From contig NZ_MLJO01000002.1 in assembly GCF_001956915.1 (NCBI RefSeq), positions 62,001 through 126,000 on the forward strand: DNA of 64,000 nt. Direction: 5' to 3'. A program made the translations under genes and the position numbers. Every line of letters starts with the position of its first letter. The first letter of the stretch is position 1. The notes under the pieces are model-generated. The model was not told the origin of the DNA, searched no databases, and was given only the letters and a program-made list of their open reading frames with translations. The DNA is from Intrasporangium flavum. GTDB taxonomy: Bacteria; Actinomycetota; Actinomycetes; Actinomycetales; Dermatophilaceae. Shown piece after piece: positions 25,738-35,100 of the stretch.

Positions 25738-25810
25738 TGTGACATGCACGATGCACAATTTGTGTAGCCTGCACGTGGGCAGCTGCCCCGATACCGTGGG
25801 GCGGCGACCC

Positions 25811-25852
25811 CGACGACATCGCACGACACCGCACGACACCAACGACACGACA
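25811..25852 (+). repeat. Short direct repeats upstream of the marR-like gene
   Basis: Two exact copies of GCACGACACC (25821-25840) flanked by related CGACATC and CGACACGAC units lie just before the ATG at 25862. No protein-binding role can be assigned. Confidence 0.6.
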
Positions 25853-25861
25853 GAGGACGAC

Positions 25862-26326
25862 ATGGCCAGGGCACGACGACGCACCGAGGCGCTCGAGCTC
25901 GAGACGATGCTGCTGTCGCGCTACCTCATCCCGAACCGACGGTTCTCCGGCCAGCACTCGAGGCGTCTGGAGCGCAGCTGGTACACGCTGCTCAGCCGCA
26001 TCGTCGCGCAGGGGCCGATGTCGCTGAACGAGCTGAGCGAGGCGCTCGGCCTCGACGTCTCGACGCTCAACCGCCAGACCGCCGCGCTGACCAGGGCAGG
26101 TCACCTCGAGCGCGTAGCCGACCCCGACGGCGGGATGGCGCGCAAGTTCCGAGCGACGCCCTCGGGCACGGCCGACCTCGAGGCCGACCGGCGCGCCAAC
26201 GCCGAGGGACTCGGGACGGTGGTCGCCGACTGGAGCGACGACGACGTGGCCGACCTCGTCGCCCTCCTGCGGCGCTTCAACACCGACCTCGAGAACCTCG
26301 ACGGCCGGCCTTGGCCGCGCGCCTGA
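25862..26326 (+). CDS. MarR-family transcriptional regulator
   Basis: A 154-residue winged-helix protein. The recognition region is LSLNELSEALGLDVSTLNRQTAALTRAGHLERV-like (residues about 48-80; key parts ELSEALGLDVSTLNRQ and GHLERVADPDGG), with the typical Asp/Arg wing. MarR dimers repress efflux genes and release DNA on ligand binding. It is divergent from the DHA2 pump at 24240-25721, which it most probably controls together with itself. The ATG at 25862 is preceded by GAGGAC. Confidence 0.88.
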   Translation: MARARRRTEALELETMLLSRYLIPNRRFSGQHSRRLERSWYTLLSRIVAQGPMSLNELSEALGLDVSTLNRQTAALTRAGHLERVADPDGGMARKFRATPSGTADLEADRRANAEGLGTVVADWSDDDVADLVALLRRFNTDLENLDGRPWPRA

Positions 26327-26341
26327 CCCTCGAGCCGCGTC

Positions 26342-29300
26342 TCACCCGGCCGTGACGGTGAGCGACACGACGGTGACGCGTCGCCCGGAGCCGCCCGGTG
26401 ACTCCACCGACAGCCCCACGTAGCGCGCCGTCGTGCCGAGGGCGAGTGAGCCGAGCTGCGTCCCCGGTCCGATGCGACCGACGCGTCGGAAGCCGAGCCC
26501 GTCGTCGGACACCTCGACCGTGCCGAAGCCGGGTGCGGTGCCCCAGTCGACCACGGCCTTGCCGAGGGCACGGGCCTCGCCGAGGTCGACGACCATGCGG
26601 CCCGACCCGGTGACGGCCCAGGCCGTCGAGTCCGACCCGTCGACGGCGGCCGCGGGGGAGGTCATCGTCGGGGGGAGCGGCGAGGTCGGGAAGGTCTGCC
26701 GGGCGAGAGCGAGGTCGTCCAGCGGGTAGGCCCGTCCGCCGACGCGGACTGTCACGGTCCGGGCGCGCGACACGGTCGCCCGACGGCGCTGACCGTCGGC
26801 GAACACGACGTCCACCTGCGCGTCGATTCCCTTGAGCCGCAGCGTGACCGCGTCATCGACGGTCACGATGAGCCCCGACGGTGGGCGACCGCCACCGACG
26901 GCCGACACGGATGCGCGCGGCGCCAGCACGACGCCCGACGCGGCGGCGACCGACGCGCGCAGCACCGTGCCGTCGCCCGAGACCTCCTGCGTCCCCTCGA
27001 AGCAAGGAACCGGACCGTCGGCCGCCATCGCGACGTCGGTGTCGACGGCGTCACCGGTGAGGTTGACGACGCTGAGCAGGCCTCCGGCGAGCGACGCGGT
27101 GACCCCCGGTGCGCTCGGTCGCGGAGCTGACGCGTCGGCGGCGTCCGCGAGGCGCGCGAGGTCGGCCGAGCGCACCTCGGGAAGCCCCTCGACGACGATG
27201 CCGGTGCTCCCGGCGGCGGGGCCGGCCGACAGGGTGAGGATGCTGTCGCCGACCTCGATCGGGTTCGAGCCACCGCGTACGAGGAAGCCGACGCGGTCGT
27301 CGATCCCGACCCAGCGCGTGCTGCGCAGCATCCGCGGGTAGGAGGCGCGCGTCGTCCACGACGACCCGTCGTCGGAGGTCTGCACGACGTAGGCCCGGCC
27401 CGCCGCGGCTTCCCAGTCGATCGTCACCTGGCCGACGGCCGTCGGAGCGCCGAGGTCGACCGCGAGCCAGCTGTCGGCGCGGGACCGGTCGGTACGCGAC
27501 ACGGCCCAGCGCGTCGAGGAGTCCGCGTCGGTGGCGAACGCCGCGCCGCGGCCGGTGTCGGCCGACGACGCCGTGGTGGCGTGCCGGGCCGCGAGGTCGG
27601 CGCCACCCGCGACTGTGCGCACCTCGAAGGAGATGACCGAGTAGCCGTACGTCGGGTCGGGCGTGACGCCGAGCATCCGGACGTACCGCGCGGTGACCGA
27701 GCCGGGGACGTCGACGACGTCACGACGCGCGACCCCGGTCGGCAGGCCGCCCTGGGCGTCGGCGGCCTTCGCCTCGAGCGTTCCGTCGGCGGTGACGAAG
27801 GTGCGGCTGCCGTCGAGCCCGCGCACGCCCGGCATCGTCAGGTTGTGCAGGCCGAAGGTGCCCTCGCGGTCGGCGACGCCCGAGCTCGTCATGACGACCT
27901 CGCCGCCGGGGAGCGTCGCCAGCGCGACGCGACCGGCGGAGCCGAGCGTCAGCACGGTGACCGACGCGTCGTAGCCGTCGCGCGCGGCGACGTACGTGCG
28001 GGCGCTGCGGGCGGTGACGCCGAGGTTGGTGCGCGGGAGGTACATCGGCGAGGTGCCGCCGAGGTTGAAGAACCAGTCGTCGTGGTCGGGCTGCCACGCG
28101 AGCTTGACGAAGCCGGGCTTGCTGACGGCGCCGGCCCACGCCTTCGGGCTCTGGTGCGACACGATGCCCGGCCCCTCGCCGAGGTCGACCGCGCCGGTGC
28201 CGGCGGCGTACAGCTCGGCGGACGTCAGCGGCTCGGGAGCCCCGCCGCGGGCGGCGCGCCACTCGTGCAGCAGGAAGCTGATCGCGACCTCGGCCCGAGC
28301 CTCGGGCTCGTACTTCGGCTCACCGGAGAACTTCGTCAGCCGGTGCTGTGGCGCGTAGTCGAGGTAGGGCAGCAGCCGGTCGGCGAGGTCGGCCTCGGAC
28401 CGGGCCGCTGCGCGGTCGCCGAGGACCTGGGCGAGGAAGGCGAGCGGGATGACGTCACGGCCGTAGAGGTGCTCGCGGTCGTCGACGAGCGGCATGAGCG
28501 GCTCGCCCGAGTCGCTCATGAAGCCGACGAGCCGGCTCCACAGGGCGTCGCCGTTCGGCTGCGCGGTGAGCACCTCGGGCAGCGGGCGGCCGGCCACGAG
28601 GAAGTGGACCGAGTTGCGGCCCGACGTACGCCACATCTCCGACTGGTAGTGCGGGCCGAAGGAGCCGTGGTTCTCGACGACGAACGCGTCGTAGACGTTG
28701 TGGGCGGTGTTCATGAGCACCGGGACGCCGTCGACGACCGCGGGGTTGGCGGCGTCGGCCTGCGGCAGGCTGCCCTCGTTGCGGCTCCAGCGACCGTACG
28801 CCGCGAACCAGTCGTTCCAGCGGGCGTCGTCGGACGCCCACGCGAGACCGGGCGCGATCGACTGGGCGTACACGCCCATCTCCTCGAGCTTCGTGTCGCC
28901 GACCCAGCCACCCTTGAGGCCATTGGGGGTCCACGAGCCCGAGGCCGGGTCGTTGCCGGTGCCGAGCGAGGTCGTGTACGCAGCCTGCCCGACCGCGATG
29001 GCCTGGTACGCGTCACGGGTCTGCTCGTCGAGCTCGTCCCAGAGCAGGCGTGCGGCCAGCTGGACGTAGAGCTGGAAGGTCGTGTCGAAGAACAGCGTCT
29101 TGCCCCATGCGGTCCCGCCGACGACGCGGTTGGCGCCGGCGAAGTACTTGAGGCTGGCGATCGTGCGGGAGCGGAGGGTGGCCTCGTCGATGCCGGCCTC
29201 GTCGGCGTCGAAGCCGCCCCGCGTCAGCAGGACCGCGTGCCCGAGCACGACGGCGAACCCGAAGTCGGTGGTGCGGTAGTGGCCGGCCGTCGCGTCCCAT

Positions 29301-29512
29301 TGTGTCTCGGACCAACGGGTGTGGCGCAGCAGGGCGCGATGGTAGGTCTGCGCCACGGCGTCGGAGTCGAGCCAGCCGGCGGGCGCGGCGAGGGGCGTGG
29401 GTGCGCCGAAAGCCGACGCGGGGGAGGCCTCGGCGAGGGGCAGGCAGACCGCGACACCTCCCGCTCCGAGGAGCCCGAGGAACCGGCGACGAGAGGTGAC
29501 GACCGTTGTCAT
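26342..29512 (-). CDS. Tat-exported discoidin-domain protein, putative polysaccharide-active enzyme
   Basis: A 1056-residue secreted protein. The Tat signal is SRRRFLGLLGAGGVAVC followed by an AxA-like ASA site. Residues about 45-480 form an alpha-helical region rich in Trp and aromatic residues, reminiscent of the alpha/alpha-toroid of polysaccharide lyases, followed by beta-rich segments. Two F5/8-type-C (discoidin, CBM32-like) modules are visible: about 655-770 (RYVRMLGVTPDPTYGYSVISF; DSSTRWAVSRTDRSRADSWLA) and about 930-1050 (DGSDSTAWAVTGSGRMVVDLG). AAGGA lies eight bases before the ATG. The catalytic class cannot be settled; chondroitin/hyaluronate-lyase-like folds are the closest impression. 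Confidence 0.75.
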   Translation of the reverse strand: MTTVVTSRRRFLGLLGAGGVAVCLPLAEASPASAFGAPTPLAAPAGWLDSDAVAQTYHRALLRHTRWSETQWDATAGHYRTTDFGFAVVLGHAVLLTRGGFDADEAGIDEATLRSRTIASLKYFAGANRVVGGTAWGKTLFFDTTFQLYVQLAARLLWDELDEQTRDAYQAIAVGQAAYTTSLGTGNDPASGSWTPNGLKGGWVGDTKLEEMGVYAQSIAPGLAWASDDARWNDWFAAYGRWSRNEGSLPQADAANPAVVDGVPVLMNTAHNVYDAFVVENHGSFGPHYQSEMWRTSGRNSVHFLVAGRPLPEVLTAQPNGDALWSRLVGFMSDSGEPLMPLVDDREHLYGRDVIPLAFLAQVLGDRAAARSEADLADRLLPYLDYAPQHRLTKFSGEPKYEPEARAEVAISFLLHEWRAARGGAPEPLTSAELYAAGTGAVDLGEGPGIVSHQSPKAWAGAVSKPGFVKLAWQPDHDDWFFNLGGTSPMYLPRTNLGVTARSARTYVAARDGYDASVTVLTLGSAGRVALATLPGGEVVMTSSGVADREGTFGLHNLTMPGVRGLDGSRTFVTADGTLEAKAADAQGGLPTGVARRDVVDVPGSVTARYVRMLGVTPDPTYGYSVISFEVRTVAGGADLAARHATTASSADTGRGAAFATDADSSTRWAVSRTDRSRADSWLAVDLGAPTAVGQVTIDWEAAAGRAYVVQTSDDGSSWTTRASYPRMLRSTRWVGIDDRVGFLVRGGSNPIEVGDSILTLSAGPAAGSTGIVVEGLPEVRSADLARLADAADASAPRPSAPGVTASLAGGLLSVVNLTGDAVDTDVAMAADGPVPCFEGTQEVSGDGTVLRASVAAASGVVLAPRASVSAVGGGRPPSGLIVTVDDAVTLRLKGIDAQVDVVFADGQRRRATVSRARTVTVRVGGRAYPLDDLALARQTFPTSPLPPTMTSPAAAVDGSDSTAWAVTGSGRMVVDLGEARALGKAVVDWGTAPGFGTVEVSDDGLGFRRVGRIGPGTQLGSLALGTTARYVGLSVESPGGSGRRVTVVSLTVTAG

Positions 29513-29685
29513 GGCGCGATCCTTCGGTCGTGTCCGGCAGGCTGTCAACGGTCCGCCGCAGGGCTGTCCGGAGCGGACAACGATGCAGGACAACGCCGGA
29601 CGAGACGGGATCAGTCGGCTCCGGCCGACGGCCCGGCCGAGGCCGAGGGCTTGTCTTCGGCGCACGCCTCCCGGAGCATTGCTGC

Positions 29686-29952
29686 ATGGAGCGCGACGCG
29701 GAACGCCGGGCCCTGGCCGAGGTGCAGGCACGCCTCGAGCAGCGGTTCCCGCACCTGCACCCGGACGTCGTCGCGGCAGCCGTCACCGTCGCGCACCAGA
29801 GCCTCGACGGACCGGTGCGCGACTTCGTGCCCGTGCTCGTCGAGCACGCGGCCCGCGACCGCCTCGCCTTCGCCGACCCCGAGGCACCCGACCCCGCCCC
29901 GGCAGGCGGCAAGGACGGCGCGGACGGCCTGTCGGGCCCCGCCGACGCGTGA
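29686..29952 (+). CDS. Three-helix bundle dimerisation-type small protein
   Basis: An 88-residue protein. The first 65 residues resemble the small three-helix bundle found at the N-terminus of some actinobacterial arsenate reductases (ALAEVQARLEQRFPHLHPDV; VRDFVPVLVEHAARDRL). The tail is Pro/Ala/Gly/Asp-rich and probably disordered. Its stop overlaps the GTG of the phosphopantetheinyl transferase gene, so the two are translationally coupled. A role as a partner of that enzyme is only suggested by this coupling. Confidence 0.65.
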   Translation: MERDAERRALAEVQARLEQRFPHLHPDVVAAAVTVAHQSLDGPVRDFVPVLVEHAARDRLAFADPEAPDPAPAGGKDGADGLSGPADA

Positions 29953-30842
29953 GCGCCGACGCCGCGGCCGAGGTCGTCCGGGCGGCCGTCGGTGTGTGGT
30001 GGGTCGTGCTCCCCGCGCACGAGGCTCGGCTGGCCGAGATCACCTCCAGGGCAACGGATCCCGGGCGCGGAGTACTCGACACGGCCGAGCGTCGACGCGT
30101 GTCCGACGCGGTTGTGGCATCGGTGGCCGCGAGCCGTGCGGTCGGGTACGTGCTCGTGCGACACGCGCTCGGCGAGGTGCTCGGCGTGCCGCCGGGCGAG
30201 GTGGCGCTCGACCGGTCCTGCGCGCGCTGCGGCGAGCCGCACGGCCGGGTCCGCGTGACCACGGACGCCGGCCTGCACGTGTCGGTCACCCACGCCGGGC
30301 GCGGCGCCTCGTCCGCCGCGCACCCGCCGGCCCCCGACGTCGTCGCCGTCGCCCTGACGCGGCTCGCGCCGGTCGGCGTCGACCTCGTGCGGGTCGGGGA
30401 CACCGACTTCCCCGGCTTCGAGGGCGTGGCCCTGCACCCCGGCGACGGCCCGGCACCCGACGCCGTGGCGCGGGCGCGCGTGTGGGCCCGCAAGGAGGCG
30501 GCGCTCAAGGCCGTCGGCGCCGGGCTCGACACCGACCCGGCGTCCTTCGCCGCACCGCGGCCGGGCGTGCCTGCGCCCCTGGGCCCGGATCGCCTGCCGG
30601 TGGCCGTCGCCGACCTCGACGATGCTCGCGGGCCCACACGGCTGCTCGATGAGGTCGGGCTCGTCGGTGCGGTCGCGCTGGCCCGGGCCGACGCGTCGGT
30701 GCCGGTGGTCGTGCTCGAGGGCAGCGCCGGGCTCGCAGCCCGGGCGTCGGGGTCAGGGCTGCTCGGGGAGCTCGGACAGCTCGGACAGCTCGGGCAGGGG
30801 GCGCTCGTCGAGCCAGGCCGCGAGCAGCCCACGCACCGATGA
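29949..30842 (+). CDS. 4'-phosphopantetheinyl transferase (Sfp-like)
   Basis: A 297-residue enzyme that moves phosphopantetheine from CoA to a carrier-protein serine. Family elements: CARCGEPHGRVRV and SVTHAGR (substrate loop), VGVDLV with Mg-binding D145, and WARKEAALKAVGAGL (W179, K182, E183). The usual Glu two residues after D145 is V147, a deviation from Sfp. The GTG at 29949 overlaps the upstream stop. The next large genes include a carrier-domain synthetase (32136-36050) that would need such activation. Its last 30 codons overlap the convergent M1 peptidase gene by 90 bp. Confidence 0.87.
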   Translation: MSADAAAEVVRAAVGVWWVVLPAHEARLAEITSRATDPGRGVLDTAERRRVSDAVVASVAASRAVGYVLVRHALGEVLGVPPGEVALDRSCARCGEPHGRVRVTTDAGLHVSVTHAGRGASSAAHPPAPDVVAVALTRLAPVGVDLVRVGDTDFPGFEGVALHPGDGPAPDAVARARVWARKEAALKAVGAGLDTDPASFAAPRPGVPAPLGPDRLPVAVADLDDARGPTRLLDEVGLVGAVALARADASVPVVVLEGSAGLAARASGSGLLGELGQLGQLGQGALVEPGREQPTHR

Positions 30843-32132
30843 CGATCCGGCATCGAGCGCGCCGCCGCGCGCGGCGTGCTCGACCGCGAGGCCGACGAAC
30901 GCCTCGGTGCTGACGGTGCCGTCGGCGTGGGTCGCGGTCCAGTCGCGGAGCAGGCCGAAGAACGTCGCGTCGCCGACGTGGGTGCGCAGCGCGTGCAGGG
31001 CCAGGGCGCCACGCTTGTAGACCCGGTCGTCGAAGAGGTCGCGCGGGCCCGGGTCGGACAGGACGAGGTCCTGGGGGAGGGCGGCGAGCCGCGCGTGGTG
31101 CTCGCGGGCGTTGACCGACGCGGGGACGCCGTCGGCGGCCTCGGCCCAGAGCCACTCGGCGTAGCAGGCGAAACCCTCGTGCAGCCAGATGTCGCGCCAC
31201 GTGCCGAGAGTCAGGCTGTTGCCGAACCACTGGTGGGCCAGCTCGTGGGCGACGAGCCGCTCGTGCCGCCGGTCGCCGCGCAGCCAGTTGACCCCGAAGG
31301 TCGCCATGCCCTGGGCCTCGAGCGGGATGTCGAGGTCGTCGCGGGTGACGACGACCGTGTACTCGGGGAAGGGGTAGGGCCCGAACCGCTCGGACAGCAC
31401 CGCCACCATCTGCGGGAGCCGGTCGAGGTCGTGGCGGGCCGTGGACCCGTTGCCGACGGGCACGAGGAGGCGCACGCGCAGGGGCACGTCGGCGAGGAGG
31501 TGCTCGGTGTAGCGGCCGACGTGGACGGCGGCGAGGTAGGTCGCCATCGGGTGCGCCTGCTCGAAGACGTGCCGGGTGCGGCTGCCCCGCGCCCGGGCCT
31601 CGGTGAGCACGCCCGTGGCCGCGACGGTGAACGGCGAGTCGCACTCGACGGCGATGCGGTAGGTGGCCTTGTCGCCCGGGTGGTCGTTGCAGGGGAACCA
31701 CGTCGGCGCGCCCGTCGGCTGCGAGGCGACGAGCGCCCCCTCGGCCAGCTCCTCCCAGCCGAGCGTGCCCCAGCGCGTGCGCGTCGGACCGGGGGTGCCG
31801 GCGTAGGCGATGGTGACCTCGGCGCGCGCGCCGGCCTCGAGCGGACGAGGCAGCCGCACGGTGACGGCGTCGCCGCGGTGGGTCCACTTCGCGGGCGAAC
31901 CCGTCACGGTGACCTTGCCGACCCGCAGCCCGACGAGGTCGACCCGCAGGGTCTCGACGCTGTCGAGCGCCCGGACCGACAGCGTGGCCCGACCGGAGAG
32001 ACGGTTGCTCGTGACCCGGTAGTCGAGGTCGAGGTCGTAGTGCTCGACCCGGTAGCGGGGGTCGCCGCGCTCGGGCGTGTACGCGTCGATGACGGTGCGG
32101 TCGGTGCGGCGAGGGGGACCGGGGACGCTCAC
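30753..32132 (-). CDS. M1-family zinc metallopeptidase with altered GxMEN motif
   Basis: A 459-residue peptidase with an N-terminal beta domain, then the catalytic domain with HELAHQWFGN (H296, E297, H300) and WLHEGFA (E319) binding zinc. The exopeptidase motif GAMEN, which anchors the substrate N-terminus, reads IPLEA here (E272 kept, Gly and Asn lost). The usual C-terminal helical domain is short. There is no signal peptide. Its start is four bases after the synthetase stop on the same strand, so it is probably the second gene of that operon and may process or degrade the product. Confidence 0.88.
   Translation of the reverse strand: MSVPGPPRRTDRTVIDAYTPERGDPRYRVEHYDLDLDYRVTSNRLSGRATLSVRALDSVETLRVDLVGLRVGKVTVTGSPAKWTHRGDAVTVRLPRPLEAGARAEVTIAYAGTPGPTRTRWGTLGWEELAEGALVASQPTGAPTWFPCNDHPGDKATYRIAVECDSPFTVAATGVLTEARARGSRTRHVFEQAHPMATYLAAVHVGRYTEHLLADVPLRVRLLVPVGNGSTARHDLDRLPQMVAVLSERFGPYPFPEYTVVVTRDDLDIPLEAQGMATFGVNWLRGDRRHERLVAHELAHQWFGNSLTLGTWRDIWLHEGFACYAEWLWAEAADGVPASVNAREHHARLAALPQDLVLSDPGPRDLFDDRVYKRGALALHALRTHVGDATFFGLLRDWTATHADGTVSTEAFVGLAVEHAARGGALDAGSSSVRGLLAAWLDERPLPELSELSELPEQP
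30762..30797. repeat. 9-bp tandem repeat in a convergent gene overlap
   Basis: Four units close to CTCGGACAG lie within the 90-bp region shared by the 3' ends of the transferase and peptidase genes. They encode Leu-Gly-Gln/Glu repeats in one frame and Glu-Leu-Ser/Pro repeats on the other strand. Confidence 0.85.
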
Positions 32133-32135
32133 CGT

Positions 32136-35100
32136 TCAGGCGCCCGGCTTCTCGCGCCAGGGGGCGATCGGGTTGCCCGTCCACCGGCTGCCGGCGGGCA
32201 CGCTCTCACCGCGGAGCACGAGCGAGCCGGGCCCGACGGTGGCGGTGCGGGCGATCGAGGCCGCCGGCAGGATGACCCCGTGCGGTCCGAGGGTGGCGCC
32301 CTCGTCGAGGGTGACGCTGTCCATGCTCATGATCCGATCATGGAACAGGTGGGTCTGCAGCACGCAGCCCCGGTTGACCGTGGCGCCGTCGCCGAGGCTG
32401 ACGAGGTCGGCCTCGGGCAGCCAGTACGTTTCGCACCACACGCCGTGCCCGATCCGGGCGCCGAGCGTGCGCAGCCAGACGTTGATCGCGGGCGTGCCGG
32501 TGGCGGTCCAGGCGAACCACGGCCCGGCGACCATCTCGACGAACGCGTCGACCACCTCGTTGCGCCACACGAACGAGCTCCACAGGGGGTGCTCGACGGC
32601 CCGGATGCGCCCGACGACGACCCACTTGGCCAGCGTCGTGACGGCGGCGGCCACGGCGCCGGTGGCCGCGAGGACGACCCCGCCGAGCAGGGCCGCCACG
32701 ACCCAGCCCCAGCGCAGCGCGACGGCCTCGACGGCGAGCAGGACGCCGAACGCGAGGGCGACGGTCACGATGACCGGCACCACGCGGCACAGCTCGACGA
32801 GGCCGCGGAACACCTTGAGCCGCAGCGGTGGCCGGAACGTCCGCTCGTCGTCGCTGCCCTGCGGGGGCCGCCGCAGCCGGACCGGCGGGCTGCCGAGCCA
32901 GCTCGAGCCGGCCTTGGACTTCGGCGGCGCCGCGGACAGGACCGCGACGAGCCCGAACTTCGGCACGCGCCGGCCGGGGGCGGTCATGCCGCTGTTGCCG
33001 AGGAAGGCCCGCTTGCCGATCTTGACGGGTGCGATGTGCACCCAGCCGTGCGCCAGCTCGTAGCTGCCGACCATCGTGTCGTCGGCGAGGAAGGCACCGC
33101 TCGCGACCGTCGTCATCGACGGCAGCAGCAGCACGGTGGAGGCCTCGACGTCGCTGCCGACGCGGGCCCCGAGCAGCCGCAGCCACACCGGGGTGAAGAG
33201 GCTGGCGTAGAGCGGGAAGAGCAGGGTGCGGGCCTGGTCGAGCAGGCGCTCGGTGAGCCACACCTGCCAGCCGACCCGGCTGCGCACCGGGTGGAAGCCC
33301 TCGCTGAGCCCGAGCGCGAGCAGCCGCACGAGCACGACGGTCAGCGTCGCCAGCCCGACCAGGCCGATGACGGTGACGACCGGCGTCCACGCGAGGACGG
33401 TGAGCGCGGCGTCGCCGACACCGGTCGAGCCCCGCAGGGCGCGGGCGAGCACGAGCAGGGCAGGAATGAGGGCGACGAACGGCAGCAGCGACAGCAGCGC
33501 GCCCGAGGCGCCGTAGACCGCCACCCACGCCGGGCGCCGGGGCGGTCGCTCGGCCGGGTGGCCGAGGGCCGCGGGGTCGTGGACGCGTCGGGCGGGCGAG
33601 CCGGCGACGACGCGTCCGGCGGGGACCGACGTGAGCACCGTCGAGCCGGGCTCGACGATCGCGCCGCGGCCGATGTGGACGTCCGGGCCGATGGTGCTGC
33701 GGGCCCCGACGACGGCCTCGCGCCCGACGTGGACGGTGCCGACGTGCACGACGTCGCCGTCCATCCAGTAGCCCGACAGGTCGACCTCGGGCTCGATGCT
33801 CGCGCCGGCGCCGATGGTGAGCAGCCCCGTCACCGGCGGCACCGTGTGCAGGTCGACGCCGGGGCCGACCGTCGCGCCGAGCAGCCGGGCGTAGTGCACG
33901 ATCCACGGCGCGCCGGCCATCGTCACCGCACCCATGGCGTCGGCGAACCGCTCCGCCGCCCAGAGGCGCATCTGCACCGACCCGCCGCGCGTGTAGGAGC
34001 CCGGCTTCAGCCCGCGCAGCAGCAGCCGGCACGCGAGGGCGGTGATCCCCATCCGCCCGACGGGCGTCACGAAGGCGACGAGACCGACACCGAGCACCCA
34101 CCACGACACCGCCCGCGGCCACGTGGCGATCCCCGCCGCGCGCAGCAGCTCGGTGGCGATGCCGAGGCCGACGAGCCACTGCAGGCCCTTGATCGTCAGC
34201 AGCACGACCGAGACGAGCGTCTGGAGCAGCTGGGTGCGCCGGGGGATGCGGCGCACGACGCGCTCGGGCGCGCCGACCTCGGCCGCGACCGGCGCGAACG
34301 ACTCGAGCAGCTCGACCTGGGCGCCGAGCCGCGGGTGGGCGTGGACGTCGGCGACCGTGACGGTGGGGTAGCGCTCGCGGAGCAGCGACACGAGGCGCGC
34401 CGAGGACAGGCTGCCCCCGCCGAGGGCGAAGAAGTCGGCCTGCGGCGAGCCGACCGACGTGCCGAGCACGTCGGACCAGTGCCCGGCGACCCACGCCGCG
34501 GTTCCCTCGAGGCCCGACGCGTCGGCGTCCGACCCGGCACCGGCCAGCGGCCACGGCAGCGCGGCCCGGTCGACCTTGCCCGACGTGCGCGTCGGGATCG
34601 ACTCCACGGTGGCGAGGACGGGCACGAGCGCGGCGGGCAGCTCCTCGCGCAGGCGCTCGCGGGCGGCGTCGAGGTCGAGGTGCTCCGACGCCGGCACGAG
34701 GTAGCCGACGAGCACCTGGCTGCCGACCGGTGTGGTCTTCACGGCGGCGGCCGCGGCGGTCACGTGGGGCAGCCCCTGGAGGGCGGCATCGACCTCGCCG
34801 AGCTCGATGCGCCGGCCGCCGAGCTTGACCTGCTCGTCGGCACGGCCGACGAACACGAGGCCCTCGGCGTCGTTGACGACGAGGTCGCCCGAGCGGTAGG
34901 CGCGCTCCCAGCCGAGGGTCGGCATCGGCGCGTACTTCTCGGCGTCCTTGGCCGGGTCGAGGTAGCGGGCCAGCCCGACCCCGCCGATGATGAGCTGGCC
35001 GGTCCCGCCCTCGACGACCGGCTGGTCGTCGGGCCCGACGACGGCGAGGTCCCAACCCTCGAGCGGCAGCCCGATGCGCACCGGCCCGACGCCGTCTAGG

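Noticed and set aside
30876..35099. A 1407-codon open frame on the plus strand opposite the polymer synthetase and M1 peptidase
   Set aside because: Its translation is low-complexity Arg/Ala/Gly/Asp/Glu text typical of antisense frames in high-GC DNA, while the minus strand encodes clear domains with conserved motifs.
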